Positions 52,930-64,000 of a stretch of 64,000 nucleotides of DNA are shown in pieces. The notes below the pieces were generated by a model that did no database searches, was not told the origin of the DNA, and saw only the letters and a list, made by a program, of their open reading frames with translations. The position numbers were made by a program, and so were the translations under genes. Positions within the stretch are counted from its first letter, which is position 1. Each line of letters opens with the position of its first letter. This DNA comes from Antilocapra americana (Eukaryota; Chordata; Mammalia; Artiodactyla; Antilocapridae), in NCBI GenBank assembly GCA_007570785.1, contig ML664183.1:20763278-20827277 (forward strand), written 5' to 3'.

Positions 52930-54870
52930 TAAGCTAAATAACTCATCCAGTAATGAAAAACTAATAGTAACAGTACAAAATTCCCTCTATCTAAGCCTTA
53001 AACCTATACCTGAACATGAAATGTTTTAGTTATACCAGATTATGAGGATAGGTGTGTCAGAGCTATTTTATATATATATTCAAACATACAAATGCATATG
53101 GAAAAAGAGAGAGTGCTGACAAATGAAGGAAGCTAAGCTCTTTTTCATTACAAAAATATGCTGTGAATGACAACATTGATGGCAATGTGACTTAGAAAAG
53201 CATGAAAAAACATGAATGGAATTCTCACTTCCTCGACATAATAGTGAAGACTCAGGGTATGTTTCTAATCTTACTGTTATCTTAAACATTATGACTAGGC
53301 CGAAATTGTATCTTACTGTGTGAAGGAGGAAACATCAGAAGGTGGAAATTAAGATATCTTCTCTTTTTCCTATATGAACTTAACAACTTTATAAAAATAT
53401 CAATTTTCTGTAGTTCTGTAATCTCACATGTTCTCCAAACTGACTTTTTTTAAATGTAAAAATAATGACAGCATACTAAGTTATTCCTTTTGTCCCAGTG
53501 TCCTTAGAAAATGTAATGAGATATCTATCAAAAAATTGTGCTTTCACAAAATGAAAGTTTCTGATCCAGGCAGGGTACAGCTAAGACAAGTATATCATAA
53601 CTTTTTATCATCAATATATGATTGAAATTCTTAACATAAGTTTTAAGTTATGAGATTAATTTAATTAATGATTTAAGATGTTTTGCTCATTTCCTTTTAA
53701 ATTTAGATTCAGGCACTCCGAAAGCCTGATTTATTCTGTATATTTAAAATCTATATAATATCAGCCTCCCTGCATGCAAACTGGGAGTCAACTCTTCTCT
53801 AATTACACTAGAACAACAAAGTCAGAACAAGTAAGTAAGTACTAGGTAAAAGTAGGCAACTTTTACAACTATTGAATGGGGTAATAGAGCAGTCTCCTTA
53901 ATTGTTACATTAAAAAATTGAAATTCTTATCTTTTGAACAACTGTGTTAAGTTCAGGAATATTTCTAGTAACATACAGATAATATCACTAGGACATACAG
54001 TCAAGTTTTAGCATTTAACACATCATTTGCAGAATGAGAGACTCAGAAAACTGAATGAAAAGTAGTGAAACAGTAAGAACTGAACAAAATGGCACACAGA
54101 AGAATAATAACAGATTCAGAGGTGAACTTTAGGAGGCAGGGATACAGGAGAAGCTATTACTCAGAACATGCACCATCAATTTATTTTTCAAGTTTTATTT
54201 CCTTCATGTAAATTCTACAAACTTTATAAATATGACCTTAGGTTCTTCCTTTTGTTTTAAAACACAACCTGTATTTTCTTATTTCAAGATGTTAGAACAA
54301 TAGCCATTATTTGTGATCCACATATGTTCCTTTCTCCATCAAGGTTAGCATCATATTTTCAGTATAAAGAGCTCTATCACTTTGGAGACACAAACAACCC
54401 ATAAAAGCAATACTTAATGCTCTTACTATTAATATATACAAAAATACACCTATCAATATGCATGAGATTTCAGTTTCTAGGCTGCACAATTTTGATGGGA
54501 AGAACTATTCTAAACATGCCACATTCCTTACACTTGTGTAGTATGGTTTAATGCATGTTCTAGAATGGGAGAAAAGTAAAGAAAAAGGAAGAAAAGAAGG
54601 ATGGAAAGAAGCAAGTGGAAGAAAGAAAGAGGGATTTTAAAAAATAAAATAAAAATATGGGTAAGCAAGTCTAGAGCCTAGATATACTATCAGTACAAGT
54701 CAGCAATAGAAAACAATTGCAGCAAAAAAGGATAACAAATGAACAGAGTATAAAGAAAAAAACTTAAAAATATATAATAATTTTTCCTTAATTTTAGCCT
54801 GTGTAGAAACTAAAATCTGGTGTTAATACACAGAATTACTCTAGTAAATTACATTAATCTTTACATTATT
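52930..54870. other. PCDH15 intron, no recognised element
   Basis: About 1.9 kb AT-rich. A short TA run near 53068 and a purine-rich stretch at about 54570-54635. No exon. Confidence 0.4.
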
Positions 54871-54874
54871 ATTT

Positions 54875-55165
54875 CAATATATGATATATATTAATGTAAT
54901 GTAATATATATTACATTATAATGTAATATATATAATGTATATATAATGTATAATGTATAATCTAATGTATATATTATATTATATTACATATATTATATAT
55001 CATATATATAATATATAATATATATAATTATATATAATTATATATTATATATAATATATATTATTAAATATATATAATATTAATATATATAATGTATAAT
55101 GTGTATATATATTATATATATGTATATATATAATGTAATATATAATGTAATATATATTACATTAT
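54875..55165. repeat. AT-rich palindromic low-complexity block
   Basis: About 290 bp, almost entirely A and T with scattered G or C from the unit ATAATGTAATATAT. The 20-bp perfect palindrome AATGTAATATATATTACATT occurs near both ends (54898-54917 and 55144-55163). Could form cruciforms. Confidence 0.9.
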
Positions 55166-55260
55166 AGAAATGCATAATTCTTAATAGATACACATAAATA
55201 GCAGGAAAACTATTGCTTTTAAATATTTTGTGACTATCACACACAGATATTCTTGAGAAT

Positions 55261-56084
55261 CAGTCCAGTTCAGTTGCTCAGTCATGTCCGACTATTTGCG
55301 ACCCCATGGATTGAAGCACGCCCCTGTCCATCACCAACTCCAAGAACCTGCTCAAATTCATGACCATCAAGTCAGCGATGCCATCCAACCATTTGATCCT
55401 ATTGTCCCTTTCTCCTCCTGCCTTTAATCTTTCCCAGTATTAGGGTATTTTCCAAGGAGTCAGTTCTTTGCATCAGGTGGTCAAGGTATTGGAGTTTCAG
55501 CTTCAGCATCAGTCCCTCCAATGAATATTCAGGACTGATTTCCTTTAGGATGGACTTGTTGGATATCCTTGCAGTCCAAGGGACTCTCAAGATTTTTCTC
55601 CAACACCACAACTCAAAAGCATCAATTCACTGGCACTAAACTTTCTTTACAATTCAACTCTCACATCCATACATGACTACTGGAAAAACCATAGCTTTGC
55701 TTAGATGGACCTTTGGAGGCAAAGCAATGTTCTGCTTTTTAATATGCTGTCTAGGTTGGTCACAGCTTTTCTTCCAAGGAGCAACTGTCTTAATTTCATG
55801 GCTGCAGTCACCATCTGCAGCAATTTTGGAGCCCTCCCCAAAATAAAGTCTGTCACTGTTTCTATTGTTTCCTCACCTACTTTTGTCATGAATTGATGGA
55901 ACAAGATGCCATGATCTTAGTTGCTTGATTCGTTAAGTTTTAAGTCAGGTTTTTCACTGTTCTCTCTAACTTTCAAGAGGCTCTTTAATTCTTCTTCACT
56001 TTCTGCCATAAGGGTGGTGTCATCTGCATATCTGAAGTCATTGGTATTTCTCCCAGCAATCTTGATTCCAGCTTATGCTCAACA
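55261..56084 (-). mobile_element. BovB (RTE) LINE 3' part
   Basis: Antisense, about 820 bp, from CAGTCCAGTTCAGTTGCTCA to ATCTTGATTCCAGCTTATGC. Catalytic YADD codons are intact at 56030-56019 (TAT GCA GAT GAC), but the frame is shifted and stopped further on. Target-site duplication CTTGAGAAT at 55252-55260 and 56085-56093. Confidence 0.94.
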
Positions 56085-56093
56085 CTTGAGAAT

Positions 56094-56840
56094 ATGGTTA
56101 TATAAAATATACCATATTCCTATGTATGTCTTATATTTTCTATCTTTTAATGATATATGAATATTCCACTTTCTATCCATGTAATTATCCTTATGATGAT
56201 TTATTAAGCCCTTTAAAGACATATAATATGTTTTAGCATACAAATGTTCAACATGAGTGTAGATGGATATGAAATTATGTGTGTGTCTGTATAGGGAGGA
56301 GTCATTTTTAAAATGGTTCTCACAGAACCAATGTATATATTTAGTATTTTTACTTAAAGAGCAATGGTATTTACATAGACTTTACAGTTCATTCTCTTTT
56401 TAGCAATGTTCTTTTGGTGCATTTGATTTTCATTCTTAAAATAAGTTTCCCTATTAGAATTAAACATGAAATATATGGGGAAAGTCACTTTTTATTTCTT
56501 GTAATTAATGTACAAAGTAAGAAGGAAGATTATATCTTGAAATATTTTTTATGCAAACAGATATATTCTAAAAAATAATAAGGAATCCTTAGACTGATAA
56601 AGGTGATGTTCAGGGTTCAAAGTATAGTTTTAATTAAAAGACAATCTAAATCTAAGTATGGTTCTGTGAAGCCTCTTTTCCAATATATTCTTTTCAGATA
56701 TCTCTATAGTGGAAGAGGTTCACACATATAAAAGAGGAAGGAGACACACATGTAAAAGAGGAAGGAGAAGAATTTATGCACTAGTTATTTTTTGCCTCAT
56801 ATTTTTCTTACATATTTTTACATAATTTTATTCTGTAATA
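56094..56840. other. PCDH15 intron, no recognised element
   Basis: AT-rich. AAAAGAGGAAGGAG is repeated at about 56729 and 56754. No exon. Confidence 0.4.
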
Positions 56841-57047
56841 TGGGCTTCCCTGGTGGCTTAGACAGTAAAGAATCTGCCTGCAATGTGGGAAACCTGGGTT
56901 TGATCCTTGGGTTGAGAATATCACCTGGAGAAGGGCAGGGGAGCCCACTCCAGTATTCTTGCCTGGAGAATCCCAGTGGACAGAGGCACCTGATGGGCTG
57001 TAGTCAAAGGGGTCACAAAGAGTCAGACACAACTGAGTGACTAAGCA
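56841..57047 (+). mobile_element. Bov-tA SINE
   Basis: Sense copy, GGGCTTCCCTGGTGGCTTAG to CAACTGAGTGACTAAGCAC. Near full length. Confidence 0.95.
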
Positions 57048-58589
57048 CATTCGGCAATATTGTGTGTATCTTTGTGTTACTCAATATTGCTTCTGAAACT
57101 CAAACAAAAGTCAAACTGACCAATATAACTTTAATATTCTCATTTCCCTCAGGTTGAGTAAACCATAGATGGGTTTCTTCCTAATTGCACAACCCTAGAT
57201 CTCCCCTTTTTTAACATTTACTTCTGGAAACTTTCCTTCATAAATTCTTTCTCTGTTTCTTTACCAGGTAAATTGTATCTCAGAACCTCTTGACAGTTTT
57301 CTAATACAGGTAATTCTTTCTCAAGGACCTAGTAGTCATTTTAGTCTTGTGGGAAGGGAGGAATCTAACTCCCGAGTCAAGAATTAGCTAACACAGTGAC
57401 CTAATCACATGGAACACCACTCACCTTTCTTCAGCATTTTCCCATTAATTTAATCTCAGAATGTAAAAACAAAAATGAAAACTCTTCTCTTTAGCTTCAA
57501 AATAGTTGAGTTATATGCAACTATATAAACATAATTTTATTTTTAAGAAAAGGTTTTCCCTTATGTATATATATATATATATTCACTATGTGAAAATATT
57601 TCACTATGTGATATGTATAAAAAAATGACTTTATAAGTGACCCTTAGTTTAAAATCAAAATTTTGATCAATATACAAGTTAGGCTATGGTTATGCATCAG
57701 ACATTAATACCTGGTAATATTTATTCTTCCAGCTCCCTCAGTAAGGCTGCAGTTAGAATCTAGTAAAATTTATTATTCTTACAGAGTAAAAAGATAATGA
57801 TTTATTCATCATCAAAGTACTGTTCCCATGACAAATACTGTATGAAAACAAACAAACAAAATTGAATTTGAGTCCATGTTTTTTCTAGGTATCTGCCAGC
57901 AAAAAATCACCAAAATAGAATAAGAGTATGAGAGAGAGAAAACAATTCCACACAAATAAAAGTGAGTTAAATTCTTCCACCTATTCTTACAGAGGTAATG
58001 TTTTTATTTTTCATAGTTTGTAGAAAATGGGTATACACAATGAACTCTTATTAATGATAATTTGGTCTTAAAAGTATTCGATCATTTTCAGTACAAGACA
58101 TATATATCTGAAACGATAATTAAGTAGATAACAACATTTAGTCATCATTGTGAAAAATGAAGTGTCTTTAGTTCTCAGAGATATTTTCTGGCTTTTATAG
58201 ATTCTTTCCATCTCTGCTTTATGCTAAAGCTTTATTTTGTATAAAAACTTGAACTCTAGATAGTCATTCTCCTTGAAGGATTTTCTGTATCAATGGCATA
58301 GAATTACAGAATAACAGCTTGAACATCATCTTGCAAGAAAATTTTTATATGAACTTTGGGGAGAAAAATGAGAGATTTGAGGTAAGAAAAATGAGAAAGC
58401 TATATATTTGGGGGAAAAAAAGCATTTTAGGCTAATTGCATTTTCAGTATTGCAATAAGAATTATAAAATCATTAATATGAGTATTAAGCACCTCATAAA
58501 AATAACTCCTTATTCTAACAGAAAAAGAAAAACTAAATGTTAACACTGATACTACTCAAAATAGCTTCAGAAAATATCAACCTAGGATT
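57048..58589. other. PCDH15 intron, no recognised element
   Basis: TA run at 57565-57582. No exon. 57150-57440 is GC-richer and might be an old repeat that I cannot name. Confidence 0.35.
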
Positions 58590-60255
58590 AACTTTTTAAA
58601 ATATGTTTAATGCTTCCAAATAAAGTACAAATAATAATCAATAAAATGTGTACAGGAGAAATTAAAGAAATCTTAAAAATTGCAGGGATATGTAATATTA
58701 ATGTGTTGGAAAACTGAATATTTTAAGATGTTTAAATTGACCCAAATTAATTAACACATTTGATGCAGTACCAATAAATATATTAGTGATTTTGAAGAAA
58801 CTTAAGATTTCATCCTAAAATGTTTATAAAATTTCAAAATGCCAAGTAGATCTAAGATGTACTTAGATGAAAGTACAAGCTTGAAGAAAACAAACTACTT
58901 TGGATAGCTACACTACTATATATAATGTTTATTCTAAAGCTACAGTAATCAAGGCAACATGGCATTGATGCAATCCTGACAAATAGTCGAGACGAACAAA
59001 ATATAGTGTAGAAAGAGATTCTATCATAAAAAATTCATGATGCTGAGACAACTCAATATGGATATTTAAGAAAAGTGAAATTTGACTGCTGCCTCACAAA
59101 AGCACAAAGCAATGTAAGATTGTAGGCATATAAAATAATGACACTTCTAGGTGATAATTTAAGAGAATATTTTCAATATCTTGGGAGAGGTAAGAGTTTG
59201 ATAAGCAGAAAAGGCACTACATTTAAAGTAAAGATGGGTAAATTACACTGCATTAAAATAAAGTATTTATCAAAAAATAATAATGGTATCAAAAGATAGC
59301 ACTATAATATTAAAAATAAATCAAGCTACAGAGTATGGGATGATACATATATCTGACAAAAGTCTTACGTCCAGAGCCTAGAAAGAATTAAATTCAATCA
59401 GAAAAATAAAGTAAACTAAACCCCAGGCATTTTTAAAAATGTCATTTTAACAGACACTTGCAAAAGAGAAAATCTACATTATCAATAAACATATACAAGG
59501 AGGCTTGGCCTGTTTTTCACAGAAATGCAAATTAAATTCACAATAATATACTTACAGACACCTATCAGAATAGCTAGCCTTAAAAAAACTGATTATAGCA
59601 AGTAGGGATAAGAATGGTCTGTTTATATAATACTAATTAGAATGTAAATTTGGAAAATTATTCTGAGAAACAGTTTGGCTTTAAATACTAAATCTGTGCA
59701 TAGACAAATCTAGTGATGCATGTATGTTATTGTCAGGTATATACCCAACTGAAATAGGTGGCATGCACAAAGGTCATGCAGAATTGGACATAACTGAACA
59801 ACTGAGCACATATGCATGTGTGTGTGTGTGCGTGCACACGTGCACACACACACACGTCATATACAAGAATGTTCATTGCATGATTACTATATTTGTTCTA
59901 AACTGGGAACAACTTTGACATCAGTAGCAGAAAGAATATTTTCATTTTGAAAATTATACAGTGGGGATTTTATACAACAAAGAAATGAATGCAGTTATGT
60001 ACATTATCATATAAAAATCTTACAACTTAATTTTGAGTAAAAGAAGCTAGAAATAGAGAATATATGACTCCATTTAAGTAACATAACTGTTATTAGAAAT
60101 CAGGACAGTTATTATTGTTGAGGCAGAAACAGTGAACATTTTGGAAAGAATAGGAGCAGAGTTTTTATCTACTTCCTGATATGAATGAGGTTGTATACAT
60201 TTTCTAAAAATTCATTGATTCACATACAAGCGAAAATTCAGTATTTTTAAAAAAA
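58590..60255 (+). mobile_element. Old L1 (ORF2 3' part and 3' UTR), decayed
   Basis: Sense L1 phrases: AAAGCTACAGTAATCAAGGC, ATGGCATTGATGCAATCCTG, ACACTTCTAGGTGATAATTT, AGTTTGGCTTTAAATACTAA, TTGTCAGGTATATACCCAAC, GAATGTTCATTGCATGATTA. No open frame. A Z-DNA-prone TG/CA tract at 59806-59857 lies inside. Confidence 0.75.
59806..59857. repeat. 52-bp alternating purine-pyrimidine tract (TG then CA)
   Basis: From GCACATATGCATGTG through a TG run, GCGTGCACACGTGCAC and a CA run to ACGT, every step alternates purine and pyrimidine. The two halves are also nearly self-complementary. A short SINE-tail-like scrap (GAATTGGACATAACTGAAC) lies just before it. Confidence 0.92.
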
Positions 60256-60692
60256 TAAAACAAGGTTTATAAAAGAAGAAAAATGCAATGTTTTGTTTTT
60301 GTTATCTCCAAGTTACAATAAATTTTGTGATTTAAGTCAATAAATGATGATATGGTGATATTTGAAATAACAATGACCTTAATAATAAGTCACAGATTTT
60401 TTTACCATAATTATAGGACAGAAAAGCAAGTTACATGAGTATACTGGTTTCAAAGCTAAGAATGGATTTGTATATGCGTTGGAAAAGAAATAAGGGGAAA
60501 ACAGGTAAAATACATAAGATAAAGCAAATTTATTTCATATCACTCAATTTTTATATGATAGACTATTGCCAACAGTCATGTAACTGCATTAATTTATTTC
60601 CTAATTACATCATCTCAGAAAATCTTGCACAGGATAGGTGTTCAATAAATATTTTCTGAATGAATCTTCTAAGCAACATGTTTCAATTCAAT
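60256..60692. other. PCDH15 intron, no recognised element
   Basis: AT-rich sequence. A possible MIR tail (AGGTGTTCAATAAATATTTT) at about 60636-60655. No exon. Confidence 0.4.
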
Positions 60693-60703
60693 CTGATTCC
60701 TCT

Positions 60704-61071
<368 letters not shown>

Positions 61072-61204
61072 CTGATTCCTCTCTTACAAATAACATATTG
61101 AGGTCAAGAATATCTAAATATTTCATCTATATCTCTAATCCTTGCCTATTGGGCATATACATATAAGCAGTCTAGAGAGTGGAAAAAGACAATATCAAAG
61201 AATG

Positions 61205-62591
61205 TTCAAACTACCTTACAATTGCATTCATTTCACATGCTAGAAAGATTATGCTCAAAATCCTTTAAGCTAAGCTTCAGCAATGCCTGAACCAAGAACT
61301 TCCAGGTGTGCAAGCTGAATTTAGAAAAGGCAGACGAACCAGAGATCAAATTTCCAACATCTGTTGGATCAGAGAAAAAGTAAGGAAATTCCAAAAAAGC
61401 ATTTAATTCTGCTTTACTGACTACCCTAAAGTCTTTGACTGTGTAGGTCACAACAAACTGTGGAAATTCTTAAAGAGATGGGACTACCAGATCACCTTAC
61501 TTGTCTTCTGAGAAACCTGTGTGCAGGACCAGAAGCATCAGAACCAGACATGGAACAATGGACTGGTTCCAAATTGAGAAAGGAGTATATCAAGGCTGTC
61601 ATCCTGCTTATTTAACTCATATACAGAGTACATCATGTGAAATGCCAGACTAGACGACCCACAAGCTGGAATCAAGATTGCTGGGAGAAATATAAATAAC
61701 CTCAGAGATGCAGATGATATCACTTTAATGGCAGAAAGTAAAAAGAAACTAAAGAGCCTCTTGGTGCAGATGAAATAAGAGAGTGAAACAGCTGGCTTAA
61801 AACAACATTCAAAAAACTAAGACGGGCATTTGGCCCCATCACTTCATGGCAAATAAATGGGAAAAAAGAGGAAACAGTGACAGGTCTTCTTTCTTGGGCT
61901 CCAAAATCACTGTGAATCATGAATGCATCCATGCAATTAAAAGACATTTGCTCCTTGGAAGAAAAGTTATGACAAACCTAGTTGTCATTCAGTTTCTCAG
62001 TCATGTCTGACTCTTTGTGACCCCGTGGACTGCAGCATGCCAGTCTTTCACTGTTTCCCAGAGTTTGCTCAGACTCATGTCCATTGAGTCAATGATGCCA
62101 TCCAACCATCTCAAAAGCAGAGACATTACTCTGCTGACAAAGGTCCAGATAGTCAAACCTATAGTTTTTCTAGTAGTCATGTGTGTATGTGAGAGTTGGA
62201 CCATAAAGAAAGCTAAGCCCCAAAGAACTGATGCCTTTGGACTGTGATGCTGGAGAAGACTCTTAACAGCCCCTTGCACAGAAAGGAGATCAAATTAATC
62301 AATTTTAAAGGAAATAAACCCTGACTATTTTTGGAAGGACTGATGCTGAAGTTCCAATACTTTGGCCATCAGATGTAAGGAGCTGACTCACTGGAAAAGA
62401 TCCTGATGCTAGGAAAGACTGAGGGCAAAAGGAGAAGGAGGTGACAGGATTAGGACGGTTGGATGGCATCAGTGACCCAATGGACATGAGTTTGAGCAAA
62501 CTCAGGGAGATAATGAAGGACAGGGAAGCCTGGTGTGCTGCAGTTCACGGGGTTATAGTCAGACATGACTTAGGGACTGAACAACAACAAA
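61205..62591 (+). mobile_element. BovB (RTE) LINE, old decayed copy with nested insertion
   Basis: Sense copy of the BovB 3' half: TTAGAAAAGGCAGACGAACC, ACTGGTTCCAAATTGAGAAA, CAAGGCTGTCATCCTGC, AGAAATATAAATAACCTCAG, then GATGCAGATGAT at 61707-61718, so catalytic YADD has become DADD. Many indels. An antisense BovB piece sits at about 61984-62113. The 3' end has GGACTGAACAACAACAAAG. More diverged than the 51.4-52.9 kb copy. Confidence 0.93.
61984..62113 (-). mobile_element. BovB 3'-end fragment nested in antisense orientation
   Basis: GTCATTCAGTTTCTCAGTCA through CAGAGTTTGCTCAGACTCAT to GATGCCATCCAACCATCTC is the reverse complement of the BovB 3' end. Sense BovB text lies immediately before (ATGACAAACCTAG) and after (AAAAGCAGAGACATTAC). 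About 10 bases of host element are missing at the junction. Confidence 0.85.
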
Positions 62592-63189
62592 GACATTAGT
62601 ATATGTAGCCGCCTTTTAAGTGAAAGTGATATTCATTGTCTTTTAAGTGAAAATTGACATTCCAGAGTTACATATCTGAAGGATGTAACCTTAGTGAATT
62701 CCATGTTTCCTGTATATTCACAAGTACCAGCCTGGGATTTTCAACTACAAAAGCCCACCTACAAGGCAAGAGGAGGTTTAGGAAAGCCACTGCAGGGAGT
62801 GACAGGGTGGGGAGGAGGGAAAGGTTTCTCAAGACCATGGCAGAAGTTAAATCTTAAGTAGAAAATGAAAGTCAATGGGAAACAAAGAACAGCCAAGTGG
62901 CCCCTATTTTCAGTCTTAAATTTATTGGTCAAGGCAAAGCCTCTGATATAATCCCACTACCAAAAACTGATGCTTTGTAGTGTTTCTTAGAGAACAATGA
63001 ACACTCAAGATCAACCTTAGTAGCAGGGCTTTAATATTTTAATTTATTTAAGCTCTAAATCTTAGCAACCAGTTCTTTTTATTCATATGCAAAGTCATTT
63101 CTCAGTGCACCAGCATGCCTATGAGTATTGATCTACAAAGATCTAAATGTTGGTATAATGAGTGCTCAGAAATACTTTCACCTAAGAAC
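62592..63189. other. PCDH15 intron, no recognised element
   Basis: Includes a near repeat of TTTTAAGTGAAA (62615 and 62641). No exon recognised. Confidence 0.4.
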
Positions 63190-63935
63190 AGAAATCAATG
63201 TAATAAAAAATAAACAGTTATGACAAAAAACAAAAGCAAATTTTGATCAGTTAAAATAACATTAATAAACCACTAGTAAGACAGATAAAAAATTTTAAAA
63301 AATGAAAAGTACTTATATCAGGAATGAAAAAGACAACATTACTAGAGCTCCTATAAACATTAAAAGATGAACAAGAGATTGTTGTGAAAAATTTTCCACC
63401 ACGGATCTATCTGACTCAGACAACAAAATTTACTGAAAAAGACAAGTCAAAATAAGAGAACTGAATAACTCTGTTATCTTTCAAGGAAATTGAATTCTTT
63501 ATCTAAAATTATTCCGCAAAGAAAACTCCAGCCTGGATGACTTTACTAGTTAAATCTGTCAAACATAAGAATAGATTTCTTGACTTGCTAAGAAGAAATA
63601 AACGTAAAGTCTTTCTAAAAATGAAGGGAAATGAAACATATTCCTTCTTGCTTTATGATATCAACCTAATAAAAGATACATCAAGAAATGATAAATATAG
63701 AGTAGCATCATCATTATCTAGGTACCACTCAATAATAAAATTATTACAAAAACATTAGTAAATCACACCCAGATATATATAAAATGGATAATACCTCTTG
63801 ATGAAGTTGGTTTTATATCAGAAATGCAAGGTTAGTTTAAAATTACAATAAACTAAATCTTATTAATGGAACAAAGAAGGAAAAAAAGAATTCAAGCAAC
63901 ATAGAAAATATATTTATTAAAATCCGACACTGATT
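63190..63935 (+). mobile_element. Old L1 ORF2 fragment
   Basis: Sense L1-style sequence: AAACCACTAGTAAGACAGAT, AAAAGACAACATTACTAGAG, CCTGGATGACTTTACTAG, AATCACACCCAGATATATAT. Low identity, no long frame. Confidence 0.6.
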
Positions 63936-63939
63936 CAAT

Positions 63940-64000
63940 ATTTATTTATTTATTTATTTTTATTGTTTTTGCCATACAATGCCATGATATCACCATGGGT
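63940..64000 (-). mobile_element. Bovine-type L1 3' end, cut by the window edge
   Basis: A TTTATTTATTTATT tail, then the complement of the L1 3' end: TGCCATACAATGCCATGATA then TCACCATGGGT. It closely matches the complement of 10375-10412, so it belongs to the same subfamily. It continues beyond the window. Confidence 0.8.

Overview
The window is mammalian nuclear DNA from a ruminant. The evidence is the repeat load: many copies of the tRNA-related Bov-tA/BovA SINE family, several BovB (RTE-clade) LINE fragments, bovine-type L1 3' ends, CHR-type SINEs and a mariner-derived mini-element. This mix points to Bovidae or close relatives. Cattle, sheep, goat and deer cannot be told apart by eye. Nothing here is organised like a bacterial or viral genome, and there are no operons.

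The only functional host gene I can support is PCDH15 (protocadherin-15), read on the minus strand. Three consecutive coding exons are present: 41133-40973 (161 nt), 32473-32318 (156 nt) and 8680-8561 (120 nt). They join in frame with AG/GT splice signals and encode most of extracellular cadherin repeat 1, the EC1-EC2 calcium linker and the start of EC2. In PCDH15 this is the part of the tip-link protein that binds cadherin-23. The 437 coding bases are spread over two complete introns (8,499 bp and 23,637 bp) and two partial ones (at least 22.8 kb upstream of the first exon, at least 8.5 kb downstream of the last).

The rest is intron filled by layers of transposons. 1-8.5 kb: an old inverted duplication split by a solo gammaretrovirus-type LTR, then an L1 3' end carrying a SINE. 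8.7-32.3 kb: a mariner mini-element, L1 and BovB fragments, an old LTR carrying a SINE, and an MLT1-like LTR nested in an antisense L1. 32.5-41 kb: L1 pieces and one unclassified block at 39.6-40.4 kb. 41.1-64 kb: six BovB pieces (one with a nearly open reverse-transcriptase frame), an AT-rich palindromic block at 54.9-55.2 kb, a 52-bp alternating purine-pyrimidine tract, and a processed RPL39 pseudogene with matching target-site duplications.

No novel gene system was found. The best observations concern insertion history and DNA structure: the inverted duplication dated by the LTR, nested insertions, the RPL39 retrocopy, the states of the BovB catalytic motif, a weak splice donor at the first exon, and oppositely oriented SINEs flanking two of the three exons. 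Repeat family names come from memory of consensus sequences. Edges are accurate to a few bases where a target-site duplication is given, otherwise to about 10-50 bp.
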